This document shows, one piece after another, positions 44,821 to 57,502 of a stretch of 64,000 nt of DNA. How positions within the stretch are numbered: the first letter of the stretch is position 1; the number at the start of each line of letters is the position of its first letter. The position numbers were made by a program, and so were the translations under genes. Under the pieces are notes generated by a model, which made no database searches, was not told the origin of the DNA, and saw only the letters and a list, made by a program, of their open reading frames with translations. Origin of the DNA: Pseudisothecium myosuroides (Eukaryota; Streptophyta; Bryopsida; Hypnales; Lembophyllaceae); assembly GCA_951799445.1 (NCBI GenBank), contig OX637287.1, forward strand, positions 42,809,724 through 42,873,723, in the 5' to 3' direction.

Positions 44821-47060
44821 AATGTAAGCATTCATGTATGGAAAGGCATGATTCTTTCAAATGCGAGCCATTAAGGGGCCAAGGCCCATTTTCTTCCCCA
44901 TTTTTTTTAATGAAAAGAAGATGAATTTGGAATGATAATAAATTAAATGTTGTAGTGAAATCTAAATCGTAGGGGTAATGACATCTTCATGAAATAAGTG
45001 TAAGCCTTCACGTATGGAAATGCAAGATTCTTTCAAATGTGAGCCATTAAGGGGCCAAGGCCCATTTCCTTCCCCATTTTTTTTAATTGAAAAGAAGATG
45101 AATTTGGAATGGTAATAAATTGAATATTGTAGTGAAATCTAAATTGTAGGGGTAATGACATCTTTTTGAAATAAGTGTAAGCTTTCACGTATGGAAATGC
45201 AAGATTCTTTTAAATGTGAGCCATTAAGGGGCCAAGGCCCATTTCCTTCCCCATTTTTTTTAATTGAAAAGAAGATGAATTTGGAATGGTAATAAATTGA
45301 ATATTGTAGTGAAATCTAAATCCTAGGGGTAATGACATCTTCTTGAAATAAATGTAAGCCTTCACGTATGGAAATGCAAGATTCTTTCAAATGTAAGCCA
45401 TTAAGGGGCCAAGGCCCATTTCCTTCCCCATTTTTTTTAATTGAAAAGAAGATGAATTTGGAATGGTAATAAATTGAATATTGTAGTGAAATCTAAATTG
45501 TAGGGGTAATGACATCTTTTTGAAATAAGTGTAAGCTTTCACGTATGGAAATGCAAGATTCTTTTAAATGTGAGCCATTAAGGGGCCAAGGCCCATTTCC
45601 TTCCCCATTTTTTTTTAATTGAAAAGAAGATGAATTTGGAATGGTAATAAATTGAATATTGTAGTGAAATCTAAATCCTAGGGGTAATGACATCTTCTTG
45701 AAATAAATGTAAGCCTTCACGTATGGAAATGCATGATTCTTTCAAATGTGAGCCATTAAGGGGCCAAGGCCCATTTCCTTCCCTTTTTTTTAATTGTAAA
45801 GAAGATGAATTTGGAATGGTAATTAATTGAATATTATAGTGAAATCTAAATCCTAGGGGTAATGACATGTTTTTTCCTAATATGATTCATTAATGTATGG
45901 AAATGCATGATTCTTTGATTTCTTTCAAATGTGAGCCATTAAGGGGCCAAGGCCCATTTTCTTCCCCATTTTTTTTAATTGAAAAGAAGATGAATTTAGA
46001 ATGGTAATGAATTAAATGTTGTAGTGAAATCTAAATCCTAGGTGTAATTACATCTTTTTAAAATAAATGTAAGTCTTCACGTATGGAAACGAACGACATT
46101 TTCAAGTTTCAGCCATGAAGGGTTTAGGGTCATTTCCTTCTCCATTTTTTTTAATTGAAAGGAAGATGAATTTGGAATGGTAATAAATTGAATATTGTAG
46201 TGAAATCTAAATCCTAGGGGTAAAGACATTTTTTTTTCCAAAAATCATTCATTAACGTATGGAAACACATGATTCTTTCAAATGTGGGCCATAAAGGGGC
46301 CAAGGCCCATTTTCTTCCCCATTTTTTTTATTGAAAAGAAGATGAATTTGGAAAGGTAATAAATTGAATATTTTAGTGAAATCTAGATCCTAGGTGTAAT
46401 TACATGTTCTTGAAATAAGTGTAAGCCTTCACATATGGAAATGCATGATTCTTTCAAATGTGAGCCATTAAGGGGCCAAGGCCCATTTCCTTCCCCATTT
46501 TTTTTAATTGAAAAGAAGATGAATTTGGAATGGTAATAAATTGAATATTGTAGTGAAATCTAAATCTTAGAAGCAATGACATCTTTTTTTCAAAAATGTA
46601 AGCCTTCACATATGGAAATGCATGATTCTTTCAAATGTGGGCCATTAAGGGACCGGGCCCATTTTAGTCCCCATTTTTTTAAATTCACAAGAAGATGAAT
46701 TTCTAATGGTGACAAATTGAATATTTTAGTGAAATCTAAATCTTCAGTGTAATTACATCTTCTTAAAATAAATGTAAGCCTTCACGTATGAAAATGAATG
46801 ACATGTATAAGTTTCGGCCATTAAGGGCGAATGCCCATTTCATTCCCCATTGTCTTTAATTCACAATAAGATGAACTTTGAATAGTAACCAATTGAATAT
46901 TTTACTGGAATCTAAATCGTAAGTATGTCCACATATTTCTTTCTAAAAATGTAAGTCTCTACGTATGAAAATGCATGACATATTCAAATTTGGGCTATTA
47001 ATGGGCCAAGGCCTACTTCCTTCTCCATTTCTTTTAACTCTCAACAACATGTCACATTTC
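44821..47060. repeat. 177-bp satellite array, about 12-13 copies
   Basis: The landmark TTAAGGGGCCAAGGCCC begins at 44871, 45047, 45224, 45401, 45578, 45756 and 45939, so the period is 176-183 bp; more diverged copies follow to about 47060. Alternate units share private variants (TAAGTGTAAGCT...TTTTAAATG versus TAAATGTAAGCC...TTTCAAATG), giving a dimeric higher order near 354 bp in the first part. Small frames translating LPLGFRFHYN are repeat artefacts. Confidence 0.93.
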
Positions 47061-47129
47061 ATTGCCCTTTTCATTAATTCAAAGTTTTCATTAATCGTGT
47101 TAAGTATTTATTATTTCCCCTAAATCGAC

Positions 47130-47420
47130 CACTTAAAACCGCCGCCCCACCGTCCCCGACCGATCGCCAAATGGGCGGTCGTCCCCGACCAATCGCGATA
47201 TCGGCAGTCGGCCCTGCCTGCCCGCCCGCCCGGGCGTCGGCCACACCCGACGGACCGCTCGCTCAACCCCCCGACGAACCGCCAGACCGCCAACGTCAAC
47301 CCCCTGGCCGTCCGCTATACTGGCCGCTGTTTACCATGGCGAAAATTTTTCGACCGCTAAATTACGAATTGTACGCTACGTCCGCTGACCGCTACGTCCG
47401 GACGTCCAGAATTTGGACGT
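47130..47420. other. GC-rich block, candidate right subterminal region of the hAT element
   Basis: Dense CCGACCGATCG, CGGTCG, GACCGC and CTACGTCCG motifs, resembling the block at 40.7-40.9 kb. It borders the satellite on one side and the nuclease-like pseudogene on the other. If it is the right end, the hAT element would be about 6.7 kb and would contain the satellite. Confidence 0.4.
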
Positions 47421-49142
47421 GAATTCCGGTCGGAAGTTTGGATTCGTCAACCCGGTGCACACCAATTGCTTTTCCATCTGCTGCGTATAGGGGATCCTTG
47501 TGATCCTCAACCTCTTGACTTCCCTGATCAAATTCTTGTGAACTATCTTGATCTGTGCCTTGTGAGCTGTCCAAATTCATGCCTTGTGAATTATCTGCAA
47601 GACACTTTTCCACTCCCACATCAGAGCCTGGACACAAAAATACAACCTATTAGCATCCAGACCCCTGCAGCATCATTGGTAAATAATACCCTTTGCATTC
47701 AATTGACATTGCACACTACAAAAGAACAGGCTATAACCTTGTTCTAGTTGATTGAAATCCCGCCGGTCTTTCGCTACCGTATCCACGACGAAGGCAAGTG
47801 CGTCCAAAAATGTGGGATTGCCACAAGTTATGGCTTCGGATATCTGTACGGTATTCTTCACGCGACGTATAAAAATGAAACGTCAAACGATGAAATTATT
47901 GCATAGCCCAAATTCCTGGCTACCATGTAATTATAGGTCTGGAAGACAGGCTCGACCAAAGCGTCACCTCAAACGACATTGTAAGCGTCATTGTAAGCGG
48001 CAATTATGTCTGGTAATTCCGCATTCACACATGCCCTAAATAGCAAGGGGCGCTTCATCTCGACTACTAAGAAATCTCGACTCCCAAACCCGAGGACCAC
48101 ATCACAAAAAACAGATTTCCCAACTGCAAGCAATGCAGCATGTCCGCTCGGACTCATATCGGAAATCTGTGATGATCCTTTGGAACTCATACCAATTTTC
48201 AATTTTGGTGGACTGCCAAGAACGACGTGACCCACTCGTTCAAGGATATCAGAAAATCTCTGCTGCACGATAGCCTCGTTCTCACCATCGACCTGCCAGG
48301 ATCCCCTAACTGATAGATGCTTTTAATCAACACTATCTCCACGTGCAATAAAAGGCTCTATATGTGGTACGATATCCCAACGGGCTAGTCAGAGGCGAAT
48401 TCTTGAATTATGAACTCCTCTGGGCCCGTACTGTCTTCCGAAGTGAGGAAAGTTCACTCACAGCGTTTGTTGAAGCCACTGTCTAGCTATGAGTAAGTAA
48501 AACAGGACCTACAACAAAGCGTGATCCTTGTGAGAATCCTTCCTCCAAAAAGAGTGTGTCGGCAACCAGCGTGATTACTTTCTTCTGAATCGAGGTGTCG
48601 AGGCATCGCAGGCTGTGAAAACATTCAACGAAAGTACCAAACAAGAAACACTGCCAAAAGAGTCTCCCCATCATCAAACTTGCAGACTTACGAAATCTGA
48701 AGGTAGTAGTGACACCGATCAGGTGACAACAAACCCTAAGTGTTTGAACCTCACTATCAGCAAACTCAGAGGCTGAGCCTTAATACACAAGAAAAACAGA
48801 GTCCCATGAAAACTCTAAAATCAGAGTCCCATCACACGTACTATTGGACGACCACTGACCACCACGGAGCAGCACCTTCTTAAACATACCTATGGCTATT
48901 GGACGACTACGAACCACCACGGGATCTTCACTCGTTCCTGAAGCAATCAAGCAGTTCTTGATCTTCGTCCACGTAGTATGTGACACATAGTCAATTGTAG
49001 GAAACCCATCGCCACACAAAGTAATGGAACCTAGTTCCAACATCATTAATAAACCCAGACCACGAAAGTTGATTTTGCCATCAGTAGTGGTCCAAAACCT
49101 AACCGGCCCTTCTGTTTCCGATTTGAAGAAGATACGCTCCAT
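47412..49142 (-). pseudogene. Nuclease-like (PD-(D/E)XK) pseudogene
   Basis: Minus strand. A frame from ATG 49142 runs 120 codons to TAA at 48780 and then stays open in the same frame to 48483. After a decayed stretch, 48268-47969 encodes CDVVLGFGSRDFLVVEMKRP, where Asp and a Glu-x-Lys fit a PD-(D/E)XK nuclease core. It continues after a stop with YNYMVARNLGYAIISSFDVSF, then a one-base shift in a T run leads to RRVKNTVQISEAITCGNPTFLDAL. That order resembles nuclease/kinase-type proteins of the Crinkler-like group; this is from memory and weak. A final segment (47637-47412) is Asp/Ser/Gln-rich. Its 3' end abuts the GC-rich block. Confidence 0.45.
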
Positions 49143-52011
49143 AGTATGATCTAAACAAAGGCAAGAGCCTGCCCCTACATAAGCAAATGCACTTGCAATC
49201 GGTACAAGAAAGACTTATACTAAACATGCTAATTAGGGTTTCCTGCAATTGACCAAAATCCTCACCAGCGTCAAGAAATCCCCACTCTGCCCCTCCAACC
49301 CCAAACGATGGTCTCTCAACCCGTAAGCACGCGTGCGTCAAACTTTGCCAGCTCCTGAATCAGCTCCACAATCGCCGGCCCGTCCGCCCGAAACTAGGAG
49401 AGGCGGCTGACCCCGACCAAGAAACCAAACACACCCGGAAAAGCAAACCAGCGCCGGAAATGCAAGAGAAAAAGAAACAGGTCAACAATCATATGCTTGT
49501 GGACGACTGAAGAGCTCAACAGGGACTGAGTAACTCACCAGTTGACGGAAGGCAAGGGTGGTAAGAGAACAAAAGAGAGCGCTCCAGCTGGGAACTTTTG
49601 CCAATTACGCCCATCAACGAAGCCCCCAATGAAACGAAGCGGTATAGCAAAATCAAACACTAAACGCTAGCGCGTGGAAAAACAGAAAACAGAAATCGTA
49701 GCGCAACTAAAGACGACGAGAAAACCCTAGCCAACAAAGAGTACAGTAGCAGACTCAAAGCTAAGAATGTAATGCTCTAATTCCTAAAAGAAAACCGTAC
49801 AAAGCCTAATTACTGATCTGGCACAAAGAATTCAAATCAGAAATTAACTCTTCCCAGCCCAAGGAACCAGATTTGCCCTTGAATATGGAATATCTGGAAT
49901 AAAGCAAATTCTGTAATGAAACAGCCTTAGACGTGTTTTGGACAGATTTGGGGGATAATATCCTACATCTCCCTAAAAATGAATTTTCACAAATGCATAC
50001 TTCTAACCCTTCTGAATACACAATTGTACGTCAAAGAATCTGGCATAATATAGTGGAATAGTGTGAATATAGCAAAGTTGGGTAGGATACCAGAAAACAT
50101 ACCTTTAGGTATTACTTGCAATGTATTGAGGTTACACTTTTATTTGTTTCCTTGTACATGATTCATATGTAAGTAAATTCTATAATTCAATTGTTTGATC
50201 TACTGTGAAAACAAAAGAAGACTATGAAATTTATGTATAAAATTCCACACATCCATTAATGAAATGATAAATGTGAACTTTAAGACTCTATAGAATTTTG
50301 AAGAATGATGAATCTCATCCATATCAAGTATCAATTGAAGCATAGAGAAGTTTAGTATCACGTCCACATGTGATTTGGTACAAAAAAAAGGGATTTTATC
50401 TTTGATATTCTTTGAAAAAGTGGAGGGGATCTTGATGCTTTCTACCCAAATGTTAATTGTTTAGCTTCAAATACATGTTGAGATCTTGAAGATGTATTGT
50501 TGGATTTTTTTCGAAATTGAGAGCAAAAGACAACTTTGTATGTTTTTTATTTCTACCTTCATTGATTGCAAAATAAAACTCCTCAAAACCTTTACATCAT
50601 TACTTGGAGATGATAGGTTGAATTTTTTTGAGTAGTTATAAATCCGTACAATTCCAATAATAATAGTAGTAATAATAATGAATTTTATATATATACACAC
50701 ACACACATACACACATATATTATTTTTTATTTGTTTTTAGAATATATTTTTTGCTGGTTTGTTTGATATTGATATTTTTAAAAAACTTTGAATTAAATTT
50801 TGCAATATTTATCGAAATGGCATGAAATAAAGCTTCACATGTAGATTATGATGAGTAGCATCCATCCTAAAAAATTCATGTAAAACTTTCAAATTATGAA
50901 TTCAATGAAGCCTACATAAGTTTTTAAAAAGCCCAAAGTGGGCCCCTTTGGTCCTTCAAGGGTTAACTTTATTAAAGGGTACAATTAGCTTGTTTGGCCA
51001 AGAATCATATTTTCTAAAGTAGTTTTGAAAAGTCCTCGTAGAGATTTCATTTAGTCCAAGCTTTCTTGCTTTTTTCATCAATACACATATGCAATTTTCT
51101 CCATACGGTACCTTCAATAAAATGGTCATTTTAAAATGATCAATCTTGCATTCTAAAAAGGTTAATTTTGAAACAACAAGTTCATTACCACAATAATCTA
51201 CCAAAAAGAAATTCTCCAACAAATTGAATAGTTTAATTCTTAGTATCTACAAGAATTTTAAAGAATAAGTTACTTGATTAGTTCTATACTAGTTACCAAC
51301 GTACTTTTTCACCGTGAATATCTTTTCCTAGATGCAATGTACAAAAATGCTTTGGGCATATTTTAATTGATACAACCATTTCTAAATTAAACATTTTATT
51401 AGAGATTTAGAAAAATGAAAGAATAATAAAATACAATTCAAAAGATGTATGACTCCACAAAAAAAATTTAAGAACACTTAAAATTAAAATATGAAAGATG
51501 AAATTAAAAAAATGCTTGCAAAATGCCTCTAATTTTTGAGGGCATGCCTTCAAACTCTTTGGTCATATTGGTCTTCCTTACAAGTCTTGACATAAGCTCT
51601 TTGCTTTAGGTTGTTTTACAATTTTGACTCATTTTTCTACAAATTAAGTGAGATGATTTCATGAAACATTATTAAACGAGAATATTAAACATTACATTTC
51701 TAAGATACTTGTGCATAAAGGCCAATTGCCTTATTGCCTCTTTCATCCAACCAAAATACAACAAAATAGGACGAGGCAAGTATAAGGCCGATTGCCCGAT
51801 TGCCTCTTATGAGTGTTTTTAACTCCACCCTTGAGTCAGAAAGTTACACACGAGCTCTAGCGGCTGTTTTGTTGAAGATTTACTCCGGTGTATGTGATTC
51901 TTAATTAAGTGTTCGCCTTCCAAGCAATGGACACTTTTTTGTGACTGATAATCCTGTAAAATTCACTAATTCTGAGGAAAAACCATTTGTTAACTAGTAA
52001 AAATGTTATGG
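49143..52011. other. Mostly AT-rich region without a recognised gene
   Basis: 49143-49760 is GC-balanced and may be the leader of the minus-strand pseudogene. Beyond that the DNA is AT-rich. It contains a TA/CA microsatellite (50688-50722) and a TTAACCCTTGAAGGACC-like string (minus strand, about 50945-50967) that looks like the tip of a TTAA-bordered element. A piece of the 24.7-kb tandem repeat lies at 51715-51805. Confidence 0.5.
51715..51805. repeat. Single copy related to the 24663-24960 tandem repeat
   Basis: It contains AAGGCCAATTGCC, CAACAAAATAGGACGAGG, AAGTATAAGGC and GATTGCCCGATTGCCTC in the order seen in the 24.7-kb array. Confidence 0.75.
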
Positions 52012-52015
52012 TTAA

Positions 52016-52948
52016 CCCCTAAAGGTTTTTGACTATGTTTTCACCAAAACCGCTCCAAAACTGCCATTTCTAAAGCAAGTACCAATTTTTTTTTTAAACA
52101 TTTTTGAATACATATAACTGTAGGATCTTGTAGTAAACTGGTTTAAGAAGATGTGAAAAAAAATTCAGAATTTTCCACCATGTAGATTGCAAGATATTAG
52201 CTTTTGAATTGACAAAACCCCTTTTTTTGTCCCTGCGAAAAAACGGGCAGCTGCCCTTCACAAGGTTACATTTGTATGAAAAATGTCCAAAATGGTTGTT
52301 ACTCTTTGGATTCATTTTTCATGGCAAGTTGGCTACATGCTTGAAAATTTTCAGATCATTTGGAATTGTACAACATATAGGAAAAAAATAGTTAGTAGAA
52401 AGAGGTAGAGAATGACTCAAAATACTAAATTGTCAAGAATTTTGTTATGGAATTGAAAAATGCCAATCCCAACGGATGGAATGTTGTAATAAAAAATCTA
52501 CACCCAATGGTTTTAATTTTTTTTCAAAAATATTGAAAATTGAGTTCAATAAAAGACTTCAAAGTTTATTTTAGAGTAGAGATTCCATAACTACGCTCAA
52601 ACTAAGAATCCTCATAACTTTTGACTCATTAATCCAAATAGAATGATTCTAAGCTTCCCATGTATATATAAATCTAAAGAACCAATTTCAAATTTTAATT
52701 TCTCAAAAAAGTGATTTTTAAAGAATTTTTTTCAGCTGCCCAGATTGCCCGCCGAACGTGGAAAATTACATATCATGCAATAACTTTTTAGCCATGTAGT
52801 CAAAAGTTATGAAAATTGTTGGACCTTGAAGCTACACCTCGGGCACATCTTGTGTGAAAATTTCAAAGAAAAATAGTAAAATTTCCATTCGTAGTGAGCT
52901 GCCCAAAATCGCTATATTGCTAAAAAATGGTGTTTGGTCCTTTAGGGG
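52016..52948 (+). mobile_element. TTAA-bordered non-autonomous (piggyBac-like) element, old copy
   Basis: 933 bp between TTAA at 52012-52015 and 52949-52952. The ends are CCCCTAAAGG with inverted CCCCTAAAGGACC. The interior is much diverged from the copies at 26772, 33316 and 57503 but has the same order of blocks and the same length. It shares more with the fragment at 25480-26292, so the family has at least two subfamilies. Confidence 0.78.
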
Positions 52949-52952
52949 TTAA

Positions 52953-54450
52953 GTAAAATGGGAAAAAGAAAACGAAATCTAATCTAACTAAATTTTTACC
53001 TAAGCACCCTAATAGAATGTAACTTTCACTCCTCAAAATGGTAAAGAAATTGAGATTCCAAGATTCCTAGCAAAAGTTACCATGGGTCGAGTTCGGCCCC
53101 TTATTTCTGCTAAACTTCATCCACTAATCTAAAAGAGCAAATCAATCCAAAATAATTCTAAATTCTAGGGTTAAATTATTAGTTCTTTTAAGTTATGGAT
53201 TCTTAAGATTGATTGGAATTTTGACCTATTTGGATGTTTTTCATCCAAAATTGGTCTCAAACTTCATCCAAGCTTTTACCCTTCAAAAATAAAATATTTT
53301 TAAAAGTAAAAAGAAATTTTGGAATCTTTATAGATTCCTTGTTTGATTCCTTCCTTAAAGATTCTTTTGGATGAAAATCTTAAATTTTCATCCAACTTTA
53401 TGGTTAAATTCAATTGTTAGTAACTTCTTCGTTATGTGGTTAGTTTTTAAGTGTGATTTAGTTTTGGAAACCTCTAAATTTTACCTATTGGATTCTAAAT
53501 TCTAACTGAAATTCTAAAATTCTAATCTAAAAACTAACTTCTAAAAGCAACGATTCTAATTTCAATTTAAAGGAAAAAAACAAAGCAAAAGAAAAGGGAA
53601 AGACTAACATACCTTTGTATCCATCATGGCCATGGTACCGTCATTGCAAATTACCAACATAACATATTCAAAGTACCCATCGTCCTCCATCATGTGTGCT
53701 CCGACAATTTGATGCAATTTTGGTATCAGAATGTTGAAAAAATCTCTTTCCTACATTCTTTTTGGCTAATTTTCTTTCAGTGGTTAGTTTAAAGTATTTA
53801 ACTTAATTCCTTTGAGTTTAGGAATTTGCGTTAAATTTCTAGTGGTTTTTAGTTGGTTTTTAAAATAACTCTTTGGAATAAAATAAACTTCTAGGCCCTA
53901 ATTCCAACTACCTTGAAGATTTATTTTATTCAAGAATTAATTTAAAAGATTAATATCTTCCAATTTTAATAATTGTTCCAATGAATAGTTGATTTTGTTT
54001 TTTAATCATTAGTTTATTATTTTTGTTGGATTAATCTAATATTTTTGTTGACTTTTTGTCTTTTTTTATTTGGCTTATTAGGCCTCATAAAACAAAACCT
54101 AAATCAACATTCAACCAACTAATTTCTTCCAAAATCCAATTTGAAGGAAAAAAACAAATTCTTCAATAGTAAAAGGAATAAAACCAAAGAATTATTCCAA
54201 ATGAATAGTAAATGAATAGTAAAGAAATAATAAAAAAACAAGGAATTGTCACAAAATGAATAGTAAATGAATAGTAACGGAATAAAAACCAAAACAAATC
54301 CAAAATGAATAGGAAATGAATAGGAAAAGCACTACAAAACAAAACCAAGACTTACGTGAATAGTTAGATGAATAGGAAAAAACAACAAAACCAAGAATAA
54401 TTCTGAGTGAATAGTTAGATTTTTGAAAAATATAAGTTTTTAATTCTAAC
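52953..54450. other. AT-rich region with A-rich AATGAATAGTAA repeats, no gene seen
   Basis: Short degenerate repeats of AATGAATAGTAAATGAATAG occupy about 54190-54420. Elsewhere only simple AT-rich sequence is visible. Confidence 0.5.
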
Positions 54451-54456
54451 TAGCAG

Positions 54457-54990
54457 TTGGCGCTTGCTATGCTACGCATTCATCATTAGAATTTTATTAG
54501 AATTTTTATATATTAGATAAAATGTAGAACAAAAATTTCAATAAATCTTCAAATAAAAATTACTAAAATCTTTGTATAATTTTGTTTATAAGTAAGCATA
54601 TATTGAAACGTACAATAGAAATTTATTGAATGATGAATGAAATATATGCAATGGTGAATACTGTAAAAGATACACATTTATTGTAATGCATTCAAAAGTT
54701 GACTCAATTGTTTCTCAAATCATTTGGTAGTAGCAATAGAATTTTGAAATCATAAAAGCTGTAAAAGTGATATTACAGAGGTGATTGCAAACTACTACTC
54801 TATTTCTGTAATATAACATTGTGTGAAAATATTATTTTTATGTATGCATGATTGAAAATATTTTTACAAAATATTAAAATTAATTATTTCAATGACTTAT
54901 TGAAATCATTATCATGCATTCTATTCAAATATATCAAAATTTTACTAATATGAGATACAATGAATGTGTAGCATAGCAAGCATGAGCCCT
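54457..54990. mobile_element. Candidate MITE with ~24-bp inverted ends
   Basis: The left end GCGCTTGCTATGCTACGCATTCAT (first half at about 54460) is matched, inverted, by the right end ATGAATGTGTAGCATAGCAA (from 54960). About 20 of 24 positions pair. The interior is AT-rich and non-coding. The target duplication is not clear. Confidence 0.6.
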
Positions 54991-54999
54991 TGTTATTAA

Positions 55000-57498
55000 T
55001 GGTAGCATTTGTGATATTACAGAGGGAGTTATGATTTTAGTAGTATGATTCCTTCCCAAAGCTGCCACCTTCTACTTCTTAATTTTCCTCCTTGTTCAAT
55101 TCATTATTTGTTTCGTCGGTCACCTTCTCTTCAAGTTGTATGCACTGACTCCGCTCTCCTTATTTCTCCTTTGTAATTGAGCATAATTGTAAAGTAGTGT
55201 TGGAGTTGTATTGAAATTAGAGCTTAGGGTCATTGCAAGAAAGACCGCCTGTTTTTGTTCCACTTTGGCAATTTCGAGCCTTTTTTTCGGGAGTACTATA
55301 AAATTAGAAAAACATTTTTAAAAAAATATGAAAAATATGACTAATGTATAGACTTATAAGAAAAAGATTCCCTATGAAGGAAAAGTCCAAAAAAATTCTT
55401 TAAGTGGGAGAACTAGAAAAGTGCAGAATCGCTAGAAAATAGATACTTGGACATTTTAATTAGGAAAAAATAGGAAAAACCATTTTTAAAGAAACTAAAA
55501 ATAGTCCATTTGGGAAGACTTCATAATGAAGAGATTTCAACAAAAAAATGGTCTTGAAACCATTTTCAATATTCAAAATTGCGCGCGCAAAGGAGCCCTC
55601 TTTGCATGGACGTAGACAACATAAAATAAAATATTTTTAAATTTCCCTTGGTAGATACATGAGTTCCTACTATGAGAATATACCATAGAAATTTCAACTC
55701 TAAATCATTAACTATGGGGACTCCATAGTACTCAAAACCCTTAAAACTCAAAACGTGACATATAAAGTTAATTGATTTTTAAATATAAAATGTTTTATTT
55801 TTATTTTTGAAAAATATAAAATATGATGACACTCAAGACATACATCTTCAATAAAAATTTCAAATTCATGCAAGTCATACTGCAGAAGTTATTGCAAACG
55901 AAAGCTAAAACACTCTGGCTGTGACAAACATTTAGTACTACTCTTTCTAGCAATGACCCCTTAGTTCATAGTGTTTGATTGATGAAAGTTGAGAATGATA
56001 AACCAAATGAGATTATGATTTAAAAGAGAAATCTTACCTTAAGAACTTGAGTTGAGTTGTTTGAGTGTTTGGACTTCCAAACCAGAGCTTGAATTTTTGG
56101 ACCAGAACTTGAAGGCCTGGACTCACAGCTTGAACTTCACAAACCAGAGCCCCTGTGGAGCCGCCACGTGGCACTCACCGATTCGTTCCCCCGGCCGTTC
56201 CCGATGGTCTATTCTCGTGGCCTTTGGACTATTGGTTCTGGTTTTTTAAAACTAGACTACTGGTTCTAACAAACTAAAAAAAAAATTGACTAAAAGAAAA
56301 TTAGCAAAGCAACTAACTAAATGATAATTTTGAGGTTTTGGGGATAAATTAATCAAACAAATCTAAACTAAATGATAATTTTGAGTTTTTTGGGATAAAC
56401 TAAGCAAAGCAAGGCAAACTAAATAAAAGCTATAATATCAACTAAAATCCATAACTTTGGCAATGGAAGCAAAAAAGTAAGATGCACAAAGTTTAATGGA
56501 AAGGAAAGGAGTCACTTGTGTATGAGGTTGGGCTTAAATAGCCCAACAAGCCAAGGGCTTTTTTCCAAATTTTTCCACATTCAAGGTAAATTGTTTCGAG
56601 GTCAAAGCTTCGCCAGGCGGGGGCAACCCCAGGAAAAACTCGTGCAATATGGTTCAAAAAGTGTCCATAAATGTTTCAATCCTTAAATGAGGTACACATG
56701 ACAATGCTTAAACCGAAAATTAAGGACTAAAAGAATTCCCAAGATGTCAAATAGTTTTAATTCCTAAATGAGGTACACATGACAGTGTTTAAACCAAAAT
56801 TTAGGAGTTAAGTCAAACCAAACTTTGTTATACAACAAAGTTTGGCCAGTAATTTGAGTGTTAGAATCTTTTGGTGAAGACTAGCTTCACCGCCTTAAGA
56901 ATTCTGACTCAATGGTTGTTACAAAATATAAAATTAGTATGTTAACAAGGTATCAAAGTGTTGGGGGATGAGACCTCCCAAAAGTGTGGTTTTAGTGTGG
57001 TTTTGATGGTTGAAAAGGGAACCCTGAGTCCTCTAACCAAATCCTCTACTAAAATAAAAACAAAGTAAACAAAGATGACCAAAATTTGGTCTAAATAATT
57101 GCTTCCGACAAAGTCGGTAAGCAAAGTGAACAACAAAGAGTCTCCACACTCCAACAGAATGTCGGTGAGCAGATAATGGGGTATGAGAAACTTTGGGGGG
57201 AAGCCTTATATACTTGCTAGAAGGCCCCACCACTTAGTTTACCATAAGATATTTAGTTCTTCTACTCAAAAACTACCCTAAGCTAAATCCTAATCTACCC
57301 TAAAATATTTGCTAAATAATCTTTGTTTAATCTTTAGAATTTTCTAGAACAAACTTTAATTAGAAAAAAAATCTTGTTCAAATAAAATCTAAGATTTTTC
57401 CCAAAGATATTTAGGAAATTAAATATTTTGACCTTGAGATATTTCGTGAATAAGCCTAGGATATTTTCAAATATTCTTAATTTAATCTAAATTGGCTT
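55000..57498. other. AT-rich region, no gene seen
   Basis: Only short frames. A short GC-richer patch at 56150-56230 has no recognisable product. A duplicated ~40-bp phrase (CCTAAATGAGGTACACATGA) occurs near 56682 and 56762. Confidence 0.5.
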
Positions 57499-57502
57499 TT
57501 AA

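Noticed and set aside
45493..45868. Two similar frames translating LPLGFRFHYN
   Set aside because: Reading frames through the 177-bp satellite.
48483..48677. Separate small gene on the minus strand
   Set aside because: In frame with the preceding 120-codon frame across one TAA, so treated as part of the nuclease-like pseudogene.
56942..56985. TAACAAGGTATCAAAGTGTTGGGG, resembling a retrotransposon primer-binding site
   Set aside because: Only partly similar to the initiator-tRNA-type PBS. No LTR pair, polypurine tract or pol frame is nearby.
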